Below, in pieces: positions 18,281-25,619 of a DNA stretch of 37,211 bases; the stretch's first letter is position 1, and each line of letters opens with the position of its first letter. The DNA comes from WRMR01 sp031548645 (lineage in GTDB: Bacteria; Planctomycetota; Planctomycetia; Pirellulales; Thermoguttaceae): positions 1-37,211 of the forward strand of contig JAVBQX010000051.1 in assembly GCA_031548645.1 (NCBI GenBank), written 5' to 3'. A program made the translations under genes and the position numbers. The notes below the pieces were generated by a model. That model was not told the origin of the DNA. It saw only the letters and a list, made by a program, of their open reading frames with translations, and made no database searches.

Positions 18281-18309
18281 TTGACATCCTATGAGGGCGT
18301 TACTATAAT
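18281..18309 (+). promoter_or_regulatory. Perfect sigma-70 consensus promoter of the regulator gene
   Basis: TTGACA at 18281-18286, a 17-base spacer, and TATAAT at 18304-18309: all twelve consensus positions match with optimal spacing. Transcription would start near 18316, leaving a leader of about 100 bases before the ATG at 18416. The longest open frame starts with the TTG of this -35 box, which rules that start out. Confidence 0.85.
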
Positions 18310-18333
18310 TACAAGATGTTTTATTTCGCCAAA

Positions 18334-18366
18334 ATTGTACAGCGATTTCGTCATTTATCGTACAAT
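18334..18366. repeat. Inverted repeat in the regulator leader
   Basis: ATTGTAC at 18334-18340 and GTACAAT at 18360-18366, arms of 7 bp with 19 bases between, located about 20-50 bases past the predicted transcription start. It could be an autoregulatory operator for a dimeric regulator (arm centres 26 bases apart) or a leader hairpin. Confidence 0.4.
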
Positions 18367-18415
18367 ATGTCTTTGCGTCGATATCATCGAGATGTATCAC
18401 GGAAATAATACGGCC

Positions 18416-19567
18416 ATGAAAACGAAAAAACGTATCCTGCTCATCATCGAGTCTTCCACAAGTTATGGGCGCGGTATTGTCAAGGGAATCGCAAGATATG
18501 CCCAAGAAAGAAATGAGTGGTGGATTGACATTGAAAATCGGGGAATTCATGAACCCACACCGTCGGAACTGAAAAATTGGAACGGGGATGGAATTATCGG
18601 GCGAATTTATACCCGCGAAACCATTGATTTGGCCTCAAAATCGGGATGCCCTTTCATCAACCTCATGAGCAGCGATCTGGAAGCATTGACAATTCGCGTT
18701 GACGAACATGAAGTGGCTCGAATGGCTCTGGAACACTTTCTGGAAAATGGTCTTAACCGCTTCGGCTTTTATGCTTTTGGAAAATGCCGGTGGCTTGAGA
18801 ATCGTTCTTGCGTTTTTGACCGAGCGGTTCAAAAAAAGGGTTTCCACTGTTACCTTTGTCCAACTCCCGTCAACGAACAATTCACGGCGGAACCGATTTG
18901 GAAAAATGAATATGAAAAACTTCTTTTTGACTGGTTGCCGACCTTGCCGCGCCCGATTGGAATCTTCACGGGAAATGATTCCCATGCCATTCGGCTCGTT
19001 TCGGTCTGTCGAAAACTCGATATTGCCATTCCGGAAGAAATCGCGGTTTTGGGAATCAATGATGACCAGCATCTATGCGAGGCGCTGACTCCCACTCTGT
19101 CGAGCATGGATCTTAATTCTGAACGAATTGGTTATGAAGCGGCACGGCTGCTGGACAAGAGCATGAATGGAAAACGCCAGCCGAAACATCCTATTGTTTT
19201 ACCCCCGCTTCGAATCGTTCGAAGACAATCGACGGATATGTTGGCTATTGAAAACGACATCGTCGTCGATGCACTGCGTTTCATTCGCGAATATGCGACT
19301 CAAGGAATCAGCGTTCATCATGTTCTTGACGCCATTCATGTTTCCGTCAAAACACTGGAACGGGGATTTCATAAATTTGTCGGCCGAACTCCCGAAAAAG
19401 AAATTATCCGTGTTCGGATCAATCATGCAATAAATCTTCTGCAGGAATCGCAACTTTCTATTGATGAAATAGCACAACTGTCTGGTTTCGGAAGCAAGCG
19501 GTATTTTCAGCAAATTTTCCGAAGAGAACGTGGCGAAACTCCAAGTCAATTTCGCAATCGAAAATAA
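18416..19567 (+). CDS. XylR-type transcription regulator: LacI-like sensor fused to AraC DNA-binding domain
   Basis: 383 residues from the ATG at 18416 (MKTKKRILLIIE). Residues 1-270 are a periplasmic-binding-protein/LacI-type sugar sensor: SSTSYGRGIVKGIARYA at the start, GIFTGNDSHAIRLVSVCRKL and IPEEIAVLGINDD, then LSSMDLNSERIGYEAARLL, all typical of the LacI family. The C-terminal approximately 100 residues are an AraC helix-turn-helix pair: VKTLERGFHKFVGRTPEKEI and LSIDEIAQLSGFGSKRYFQQIFRRERGETPSQFRNR. This is the E. coli XylR architecture. It is transcribed away from the PIG-L-led operon from a 344-base shared spacer, so it most likely activates that operon on sensing a sugar. The strong promoter and leader repeat suggest high basal expression limited by autoregulation. 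Start chosen because upstream in-frame codons lie in the promoter. Confidence 0.93.
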   Translation: MKTKKRILLIIESSTSYGRGIVKGIARYAQERNEWWIDIENRGIHEPTPSELKNWNGDGIIGRIYTRETIDLASKSGCPFINLMSSDLEALTIRVDEHEVARMALEHFLENGLNRFGFYAFGKCRWLENRSCVFDRAVQKKGFHCYLCPTPVNEQFTAEPIWKNEYEKLLFDWLPTLPRPIGIFTGNDSHAIRLVSVCRKLDIAIPEEIAVLGINDDQHLCEALTPTLSSMDLNSERIGYEAARLLDKSMNGKRQPKHPIVLPPLRIVRRQSTDMLAIENDIVVDALRFIREYATQGISVHHVLDAIHVSVKTLERGFHKFVGRTPEKEIIRVRINHAINLLQESQLSIDEIAQLSGFGSKRYFQQIFRRERGETPSQFRNRK

Positions 19568-19600
19568 TTCGTTCGCAAGATGTTCTTTCGCACTTTTTGA

Positions 19601-20192
19601 TCATAGCTGCACTTTCCAAGAAAGTATCCAAACATTAAACCCGGGCTTTCCCAAATCGACAAACCAATTTTCAGACGCGTCGACAACGATATCTGCAATA
19701 TTTGGAGAGGTTTGACATGCTTCCAAACAAAGGGTCGCGTTTCCATTCGCATATCGCCTCAATTTGGCTTCACGCAATAGAATTCGACTTCCCAGAGGCG
19801 GGCCAGGTTGCCGGGGGTGAGGGTGATCAGCAGGCGTAACCGTTTGGTTTCCACTTCGGGACATTTTCAGCCGAAATCACCGGATTCGTTATCTGTCACG
19901 TCGCTGCCGTGAACGTCGACCAACCACATACTCACCATTTGTTGCAGGGAAAAATCGGTGATCGGCGTCTTGGGTGAGCCGCTTCCCGCTTGGCCGCTCG
20001 GCACGCGAAAGGCGTTGATTTTGACCGGCTTTTCCCATTCGAAAACGACCCAGCCGCCCTTGTCAACAAACGATTGCGCCTCGAAGAAAACCGTGACGTT
20101 GGGGTCGTATTGCGTCTGGCCTGCCGATGCGGACGGCATGTGACATGTCGATAACACGGCAAGTAATATTATCAGGTGAAAAAACGTTACAT
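19601..20192 (-). pseudogene. Decayed secreted discoidin (F5/8 type C)-like gene
   Basis: Read leftward, a signal-peptide-like stretch (TFFHLIILLAVLSTC, about 20187-20143) leads into FFEAQSFVDKGGWVVFEWEKPVKINAFRVPSG and ends KRLRLLITLTPGNLARLWEVEFY (to about 19770), the framework of a discoidin domain. It is broken three ways: the ATG at 20192 is one base out of frame with the signal peptide, an in-frame TGA lies at 19867-19869 (before KCPEVETKR), and after the next stop (19759) a further discoidin-like piece, NIADIVVDASENWFVDLGKPG, lies in another frame (about 19600-19700). Such domains bind carbohydrates in secreted proteins. It follows the 827-residue secreted protein by 43 bases and may have been its partner. 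Sequencing error could explain one lesion but hardly all. Confidence 0.6.
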
Positions 20193-20235
20193 CACTTTAT
20201 CTCTTGGCAAAAGGCATTCGTTCGTAAACGTCATA

Positions 20236-22719
20236 TTATTTGTATGCCACACCGACCGTCGCCGTGCAATCCGTATCGATGACGGCACGCACCCAATGGG
20301 CGTTGAACCCTTGCGGCAAGGGGATTTCACGGGTTGCATTCGGCGAGACCGTGAATTCAAACGTTGGAACGAAGTCCCCCGAATGGTCGAAATCGCATTC
20401 CAGCCGAAATGTGACCGTGACACGGGAGTGGTTTGTCAGAGCCACCGTTTTTTTGTCGAAATTCGTCATCAAAAACGGCAGCGACGGCGTGTCGGCTTCG
20501 ACCTGCTCCTTGAGCCAGATGAAACCATGCCCCGAGGGTTTGCCCAATTTCCAGATGTCGTCGATTTGGCCGAACCAGAGTCCGTTGCCGTCGGAGTCGG
20601 CGAAGAAATGTCCGTCTCTTGCCGCATTTTTTCTTGTGCCGCTGAAAACGAGCAACCCCCGCCAGGAACAGAAATCGACGATGCGTTTGTCGTGTGTGGC
20701 GATCGGTCGCATTTTTTCAAAGTCCGGCGTCCGATTGTCACCGGCTCGCGGCATTTCATAAAACGTGCCGTGGATGTTGCCGAGCCAGCGTTCGGACTGC
20801 ACTTCGCGAATGGTCCGCATGGCGTTGTCGGCCGTCGGAGCGTCAAATCCCCGGTCCCCGCGCGGAACGAGAAACTCGCGGCCCCCGGCATCGGTGAGTT
20901 TGATCGCTTTTTCGAGCACGGTCACGTATTTGTTGTCGATTTTGCAGACGTCGGAAACGAAACGGACTTCGCCATCGGTCGCGCCGGAAGTTTTGCGGTC
21001 GACAAATCGCAGTGCCGCCGGATTGTCCGGGTCAATGTCAATCTCGCGATAACCGCCGGGCATTGGTTGACCGTTGAGATCCGTGATCTGCCATTGCAGC
21101 GATTGATTGCGAGCGGCCGGCCGGATGAGTCCCCCGACGACCGGGCTGTTTTCGGCACGCACCGAGTCAATCGCGTTGAGAATCGCCTGTTCGTTCGTGT
21201 CGGTCTCACGCGGCGTCTGATAATGAAAGTACGCCGTGGCCGTGCAATTCCTGTCGGCGGTCAAACGCACCCATTCGCCGGCGGTCGGCGGCGGAACGAT
21301 CCAATGGGCGTGAGGGGATGAGGCCGGGATTTTGATTTCACGAAGCGTGCGCCAATGACCGTCACCATGTTCGTCGATTTCCACCGTGAACGTGACCGAT
21401 TGATCGGCGTCATGTTTCAAGTACAACACGCGCTGCTCGTACCCGGCGAACAGGAACGGATCGGACGGCACGCCCGCTTCGACAGGGTCGTCGCGCCAGA
21501 CGCCGCCCCAACCGGCCGGCGGCCCGAATCGCCTGATTTGATCAAGCGTCCCGAACCAGAGATTCGACTGGGCCTGCCCGCACATGGGGTTTTCCATCAT
21601 GGCCGCTTCATCGCCTGCGAGCAGAATTTTACCTTGCCAGTGCGTCACGTCGGGAACGTACCGCAGATGCGTTGCCAGCGGACGAATGCCCGCCGTGTTT
21701 GCCGACGCAAAGGTTTTCGGAAATTCGAACATCGACGCGTGCATGATCATCATGAGATGGTCCGGCGCGTACTCGCGAATCCGCGGCCATTCGGTATACC
21801 AGCCGTGCCGGTGATCGAAGGCGTGCGACGCTTTCGGCAGTCGAAACGTCGACCATCGGCCGTCGTCAAGCAGTTTGAGCAGCACGGAATTTTTGTCCCA
21901 GCCCATGGACCAAAGCGGCGCGGCATCGTCCGGCGAACCGTAAATGCCGTTCGGGCCGGTCACGTCGGTAAATTGCTTCCGCTCGACGATGCGGAACGTT
22001 TCCTTGCCGTCCCATTCGGCCAGGACGCCGGCTTCCTGGAGATTTTTCGCCTTCCCGCCGACGAGCAAATCTCCGTACTCGCGTTCGGATTCGCCGTTGT
22101 TGGCGAACACCACGCGATTCTGCGCCGTGTAAGCCCCCTTGCCGTGCCAGCCGGGAAAGGGTTTGTCGAACAGCTTTTTCACGACAAGCGTTTCGACGTC
22201 CACCTCGTAAATCGCGCCTTCCATGTCAAAAAAATACACCAGTCTTTCCGGCTCGGAAAGGTGACGCATCACGGCGGTCATGCGTCCGACAAGTTTTTGA
22301 AGGTCGCAGGCCCGCACGTTTCGATCGGTATCGATAAAATACGGCCCGATGATGAGCTGATTCGATTCGGCATGAATCATTCGCGAAGCATGCGTCCCCC
22401 CGACGCTTTCAGGACGAAGCGTGAGATTCATGTCCTCGTCGACCTCGTACAGTTTGTCGAAACTTCCACGCACCTGGTGTTGCGGATAGGCGACGTACCA
22501 GAGGCGACCGGCCCAAGGGACGACGGCCCCGATTCCCGCTTCGCCGTGCTGTTGACGCAAGGGGCTACCCGATCCCTCCGGCGGCTGGTTGTGCGTGGCC
22601 AAATGCGGGTACACGCCGCTGATTTGGAGGTAACCCGTGTCTTGCGCCGGGCATGCGACGGAAAGAAAAAAAAGAAATATTTCGCAAAGAACAAAGAAAT
22701 AACCTGTTTTGTAAATCAT
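20236..22719 (-). CDS. Large secreted beta-propeller-like protein with a duplicated C-terminal module
   Basis: About 827 residues from the ATG at 22719, chosen because it starts a clean signal peptide (YFFVLCEIFLFFLSVACPAQ); ATGs at 22737 and 22770 are also in frame and none has a clear ribosome site. The first approximately 380 residues are rich in repeating strands (LYEVDEDMNLTL, AIYEVDVETLVVKK, NLWFGTLDQI), suggesting a beta-propeller. Two copies of a module of about 118 residues follow: residues 384-502 (LWFGTLDQIRRFGPPAGWG...NCTATAYFHY) and 711-827 (LWFGQIDDIWKLGKPSGHG...DCTATVGVAY), separated by about 200 residues. I do not recognise an enzyme family; a glycan- or surface-binding role, or a lyase-like propeller, are possibilities. 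Divergent from the phosphatase gene at 22948. Confidence 0.8.
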   Translation of the reverse strand: MIYKTGYFFVLCEIFLFFLSVACPAQDTGYLQISGVYPHLATHNQPPEGSGSPLRQQHGEAGIGAVVPWAGRLWYVAYPQHQVRGSFDKLYEVDEDMNLTLRPESVGGTHASRMIHAESNQLIIGPYFIDTDRNVRACDLQKLVGRMTAVMRHLSEPERLVYFFDMEGAIYEVDVETLVVKKLFDKPFPGWHGKGAYTAQNRVVFANNGESEREYGDLLVGGKAKNLQEAGVLAEWDGKETFRIVERKQFTDVTGPNGIYGSPDDAAPLWSMGWDKNSVLLKLLDDGRWSTFRLPKASHAFDHRHGWYTEWPRIREYAPDHLMMIMHASMFEFPKTFASANTAGIRPLATHLRYVPDVTHWQGKILLAGDEAAMMENPMCGQAQSNLWFGTLDQIRRFGPPAGWGGVWRDDPVEAGVPSDPFLFAGYEQRVLYLKHDADQSVTFTVEIDEHGDGHWRTLREIKIPASSPHAHWIVPPPTAGEWVRLTADRNCTATAYFHYQTPRETDTNEQAILNAIDSVRAENSPVVGGLIRPAARNQSLQWQITDLNGQPMPGGYREIDIDPDNPAALRFVDRKTSGATDGEVRFVSDVCKIDNKYVTVLEKAIKLTDAGGREFLVPRGDRGFDAPTADNAMRTIREVQSERWLGNIHGTFYEMPRAGDNRTPDFEKMRPIATHDKRIVDFCSWRGLLVFSGTRKNAARDGHFFADSDGNGLWFGQIDDIWKLGKPSGHGFIWLKEQVEADTPSLPFLMTNFDKKTVALTNHSRVTVTFRLECDFDHSGDFVPTFEFTVSPNATREIPLPQGFNAHWVRAVIDTDCTATVGVAYK

Positions 22720-22873
22720 TTTTTGTTGGCCCGAATTCATTAGCAGTGTTTTCAATTGACATGATCGCATTCCGCATCATATCACTTTTCAAGGTGGATA
22801 TCCACATCCGTACCATTCAATTGTGGGGAGGATAAAAAAAGAACGCAGCATTCTTCGCGTTTTTTGACTGCGA

Positions 22874-22902
22874 TTCACAAATCCGGACTGATCGGGTAAA
22901 AT
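22874..22902 (+). promoter_or_regulatory. Likely sigma-70 promoter of the phosphatase gene
   Basis: TTCACA at 22874-22879, 17-base spacer, TAAAAT at 22897-22902 (each box 5 of 6). Predicted start near 22909, about 40 bases before the ATG at 22948, in the spacer divergent from the large secreted protein gene. Confidence 0.6.
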
Positions 22903-22947
22903 GGCCCTTTTGTCTTAATCCTTATGTTTGAATCCGGGAAAATCGCC

Positions 22948-23748
22948 ATGCAAAATCGCCTTGAGTACGCCGTCGAAATCGCCCGCGAGGCCGGGGAACT
23001 GACGCTGGAGTATTTCAACAATCCGAACCTCGTCGTCGAGCGGAAAAGCGACCGCACGCCGGTCACCGTGGCCGACCGCGGGGCCGAACTGCTGCTTCGC
23101 GAACGCATTGCCGAACGTTTTTCCGACGATGCCATCTTGGGCGAGGAATTTCCCGACAAAGAAGGCGGCAGCGGCTTCCGCTGGCTGCTTGACCCGATCG
23201 ACGGGACAAAGTCGTTCATTCACGGCGTGCCGATTTACAGCACGCTGATCGGAATTGAATACGGCGGCGAACCGGTTGTCGGCGTCATTCGCTTGCCGGC
23301 GCTCGGCGAAGCGGTTTGGGCCGTGCGGGGGGGCGGGGCCTGGCACGAATCGCCGCGGTTCAAAACGCCACGACAAACGCAAGTCTCAAAATGTCAAGAC
23401 GTTCGGGAAGGATTGTTCCTCACCAGCAGCGTCACGTCTTTCGACAAAATGGGGCGGGAAGACGCCTTCCGGGAAATTTCGCGGAAAATGCTGCTCACCA
23501 GAACCTGGGGCGACGCTTACGGTTACTATCTTGTGGCCACCGGTCGCGCCGAGGTTATGATTGACCCGATCATGTCGCTGTGGGACGCCGGGCCTTTGCA
23601 AACGATCATGGAGGAAGCCGGCGGTCGTTTTACCGATTGGCAAGGCGCACCAACAATTTACGGCGAAGAAGCGGTCGCGTCAAACGGAATTTTACACGAC
23701 GAAATCATTGCCGTGACGCGTCGGTTTCCAAAAAATGAACGAAAATGA
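22948..23748 (+). CDS. Inositol-monophosphatase family phosphatase, probably histidinol-phosphatase
   Basis: About 266 residues from the ATG at 22948; an ATG at 22924 would add eight residues. The metal and catalytic motifs of the Mg2+-dependent IMPase superfamily are complete: GEEFPD (metal-binding glutamate), LLDPIDGTKSFIHGVP (the DPxDGT core) and LWDAGPLQTIMEEAGGRFTDW (the WD...GG motif). The family hydrolyses inositol phosphate, histidinol phosphate, fructose-1,6-bisphosphate or PAP. The form RWLLDPIDGTKSFIHGVPIYSTLIG resembles the histidinol-phosphatase (HisN-type) branch, so that is my first choice; inositol monophosphatase is the alternative. It has its own promoter and is monocistronic by appearance. 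GC-rich, unlike the left half of the window. Confidence 0.85.
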   Translation: MQNRLEYAVEIAREAGELTLEYFNNPNLVVERKSDRTPVTVADRGAELLLRERIAERFSDDAILGEEFPDKEGGSGFRWLLDPIDGTKSFIHGVPIYSTLIGIEYGGEPVVGVIRLPALGEAVWAVRGGGAWHESPRFKTPRQTQVSKCQDVREGLFLTSSVTSFDKMGREDAFREISRKMLLTRTWGDAYGYYLVATGRAEVMIDPIMSLWDAGPLQTIMEEAGGRFTDWQGAPTIYGEEAVASNGILHDEIIAVTRRFPKNERK

Positions 23749-23794
23749 ATGATCGTCCGAAACACGGATTTATGTCGCGATATTCATTTTTTTA
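23743..23794 (+). terminator. Possible terminator overlapping the phosphatase stop
   Basis: AAATGAAT (23743-23750) pairs with ATTCATTT (23782-23789), followed by further T residues and ATT. The loop is long and the stem AT-rich, so this is only a candidate. Confidence 0.35.
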
Positions 23795-23955
23795 TTGTAT
23801 TGTCTGCGGTGTGCCATCTATTGAACGCCGGTATTATTCCTGATAATTTCCTGTTTTTTGGGGTGCTCCCGAATTAAAATAGGTATTACAAGACAAGTGC
23901 AAACCTTGCCACCCTTTTCTTGTCGAATCTTTTCAAAGTATTGATCGCGCACGTG

Positions 23956-25455
23956 ATGGCCACTCCAAAGAGGAATTTGATTTTCGTTTTTACGATTCTG
24001 ACGGCATTGGTTTCGCCCCATGCCCCGGCGTTCGACGAACAAAACGACCTGCTTCTGGTTTCCGCTCAGCAGACATTGGACGAATATCGACAGGAAGCGG
24101 AAAAGTTGGCCGTGTGGTGCGGCGAACACGGCCTGGAGTCGCACGGCAGGCTGACCCGGGATTTCATCCTGCCGATTGTGGAAGAAAAAATCTACATTCC
24201 GATGGTTCCGCGAAAAAAGCAGACGGATTTCCTGCCCGAAAACGCGTCGGCGGAAATCGTGTCCTGGCACAACAACTGGATGACGATGCGACAGAATCTT
24301 TCGCTGAAACTCCAGGAACTGTCGAAACTTGCGATCCAGCAAAAACGCGTCATCCTGGCCATGCAGATGATCCACATCGCGCTGCACGCCGACCCGGACA
24401 ACGAAAAACTGCGAAACGTGCTGGGGTTCGAGTTTTACGAAGGTGAATGGCGCACGGAATGGGAAATCGAGCAGTTGAAACGCGGTCGGGTCAATCACTC
24501 GCAGTTCGGTTGGATTCCGGAAAAATACGTCGAGCGATATGAAGCCGGCGAACGCCTTTACAAAGGCAAATGGATCAGCGCGGAGCAGGATGCCCGGGAA
24601 CACGCAAATATCGACGACGGCTGGGTCGTCAGCACGGAGCATTACGACGTGCAGACCAATCACAGCTTGGAGGAAGGCGTCCGGCTCAGCCGCCGACTGG
24701 AACTGTTTTATTATGTCTGGAAGCAGGTTTTCATTCAATACACGGCCTCGACCTCGGAACTTGCCCAGCGGCTGGAAGGCAAAAAACTCCGCTACAAGGA
24801 ACCGCGGCTGAAAATCGTGTTTTTCCGCGACCGCCGGAATTACGTGGAAACGCTCGTGAAAAACGACCCGAACGTTGAAGTTTCGGTCGGCTTTTACGAC
24901 GCCCCGACGCGGAAATGCTTTTTTTACATGCACGACGGCAGCACCCCGGAATCGGAACGGGACATGTTCCGCACCGTCTTTCACGAGGGCACGCACCAGT
25001 TGTTCAATTGCGCCAAGCCGGTCAAATTCAACGGCCGCAACAATTTTTGGGCGACCGAAGCGGTGGCGATTTACATGGAAACGCTGCGTCGCGAGGGGAA
25101 CTACCACGTGCTCGGCGACCCGCTGGACGTCCGTGTACTGGCCGCGAAATACCGGTTTTTCCAGAGCAAATTCTACATGCCCATCGGCAACTTGGCGAAA
25201 CTGGACACGCGAACCTTTCAAAGGGCCCCCTATCTCAAGGAACTGTACTCGCAATGCGGCGGGATGGGCTATTTCTTCATGCACCACGACAAGGGAAATT
25301 ATCGTGACGCCTTTGTCGCGTATCTCAACGAAATCTACATGGGCCGCAGCGCCCCGCGAACGCTCTTCGAAATGCTCGGCGAAACGCCCGATTCGCTGGA
25401 TTCGCAGTACGAAAAAATGCTGGAAGCCATCCCGGTCGAATTCCGGGAGGAATAA
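23956..25455 (+). CDS. DUF1570 putative zinc metallopeptidase, secreted
   Basis: 499 residues from the ATG at 23956, which gives a signal peptide (NLIFVFTILTALVSPHAPAF); the open frame begins 12 codons earlier. The region 220-430 carries the planctomycete DUF1570 pattern: STEHYDVQTNHSLEEGVRLSRRLE, KIVFFRDRRNYVETL, VGFYDAPTRKCFFY, then FRTVFHEGTHQLF, a HExxH zinc motif (H343, E344, H347), and FWATEAVAIYMETL whose E368 is in the right place for the third zinc ligand of a gluzincin. Residues 120-215 look helical and TPR-like. Probable extracytoplasmic peptidase; substrate unknown. Followed directly by a strong terminator and preceded by 200 bases of spacer, so it is probably transcribed alone. 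Confidence 0.88.
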   Translation: MATPKRNLIFVFTILTALVSPHAPAFDEQNDLLLVSAQQTLDEYRQEAEKLAVWCGEHGLESHGRLTRDFILPIVEEKIYIPMVPRKKQTDFLPENASAEIVSWHNNWMTMRQNLSLKLQELSKLAIQQKRVILAMQMIHIALHADPDNEKLRNVLGFEFYEGEWRTEWEIEQLKRGRVNHSQFGWIPEKYVERYEAGERLYKGKWISAEQDAREHANIDDGWVVSTEHYDVQTNHSLEEGVRLSRRLELFYYVWKQVFIQYTASTSELAQRLEGKKLRYKEPRLKIVFFRDRRNYVETLVKNDPNVEVSVGFYDAPTRKCFFYMHDGSTPESERDMFRTVFHEGTHQLFNCAKPVKFNGRNNFWATEAVAIYMETLRREGNYHVLGDPLDVRVLAAKYRFFQSKFYMPIGNLAKLDTRTFQRAPYLKELYSQCGGMGYFFMHHDKGNYRDAFVAYLNEIYMGRSAPRTLFEMLGETPDSLDSQYEKMLEAIPVEFREE

Positions 25456-25484
25456 GCGTCTGATAAATTTTGACGCATTTTTTT
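25456..25484 (+). terminator. Rho-independent terminator after the DUF1570 gene
   Basis: GCGTC (25456-25460) and GACGC (25472-25476) form the stem starting at the base after the TAA stop, followed by ATTTTTTT. Inner AAATTT may extend pairing. Confidence 0.7.
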
Positions 25485-25619
25485 GTCGTCGCTCTTGAGA
25501 TTTCTTCGGAAATATGCGACGATATAAGGGAGGTTGCGCCTTTTGACGCAGAATCCCTATACAAGTATCGTTTTGACAGACAGCAAGATTTCTTTATTTC
25601 ATTTGAAGGAGTACAGGAC

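Larger units (their letters stand above)
18072..18415. promoter_or_regulatory. Divergent control region between the glycan operon and its regulator
   Basis: 344 bases, AT-rich, without a gene. The rightward side has a perfect promoter for the regulator (annotated separately). For the leftward operon I find no good -35/-10 pair, which would fit activation by the adjacent AraC-type protein. Candidate operator-like sites are TCCT-TAT-AGGA at 18150-18160 and the related TCCT-ATG-AGG at 18287-18296, the second lying inside the promoter spacer, plus the ATTGTAC/GTACAAT inverted repeat at 18334-18366 in the regulator leader. Confidence 0.6.

Noticed and set aside
18072..18415. Cobalamin riboswitch upstream of the operon with the corrinoid gene
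   Set aside because: I looked for the B12-box and its conserved core here and in the gap at 12386-12456 and saw neither.
19867..19869. TGA read as selenocysteine in the discoidin-like gene
   Set aside because: The start frameshift and the later frame change show general decay, and discoidin domains have no such residue.
20176..22743. 381- and 462-codon plus-strand frames opposite the large secreted protein
   Set aside because: Arg/His/Gly-rich translations without domains; the minus-strand gene has a signal peptide and a structured duplication.
23818..25287. 489-codon minus-strand frame
   Set aside because: Mirror of the DUF1570 gene, whose HExxH motif and signal peptide identify the true strand.
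25542..25570. Promoter of xylA from TTGACG near 25543
   Set aside because: No -10 box at suitable distance; other TTGACA/TATAAG pairs in the leader also have wrong spacing.
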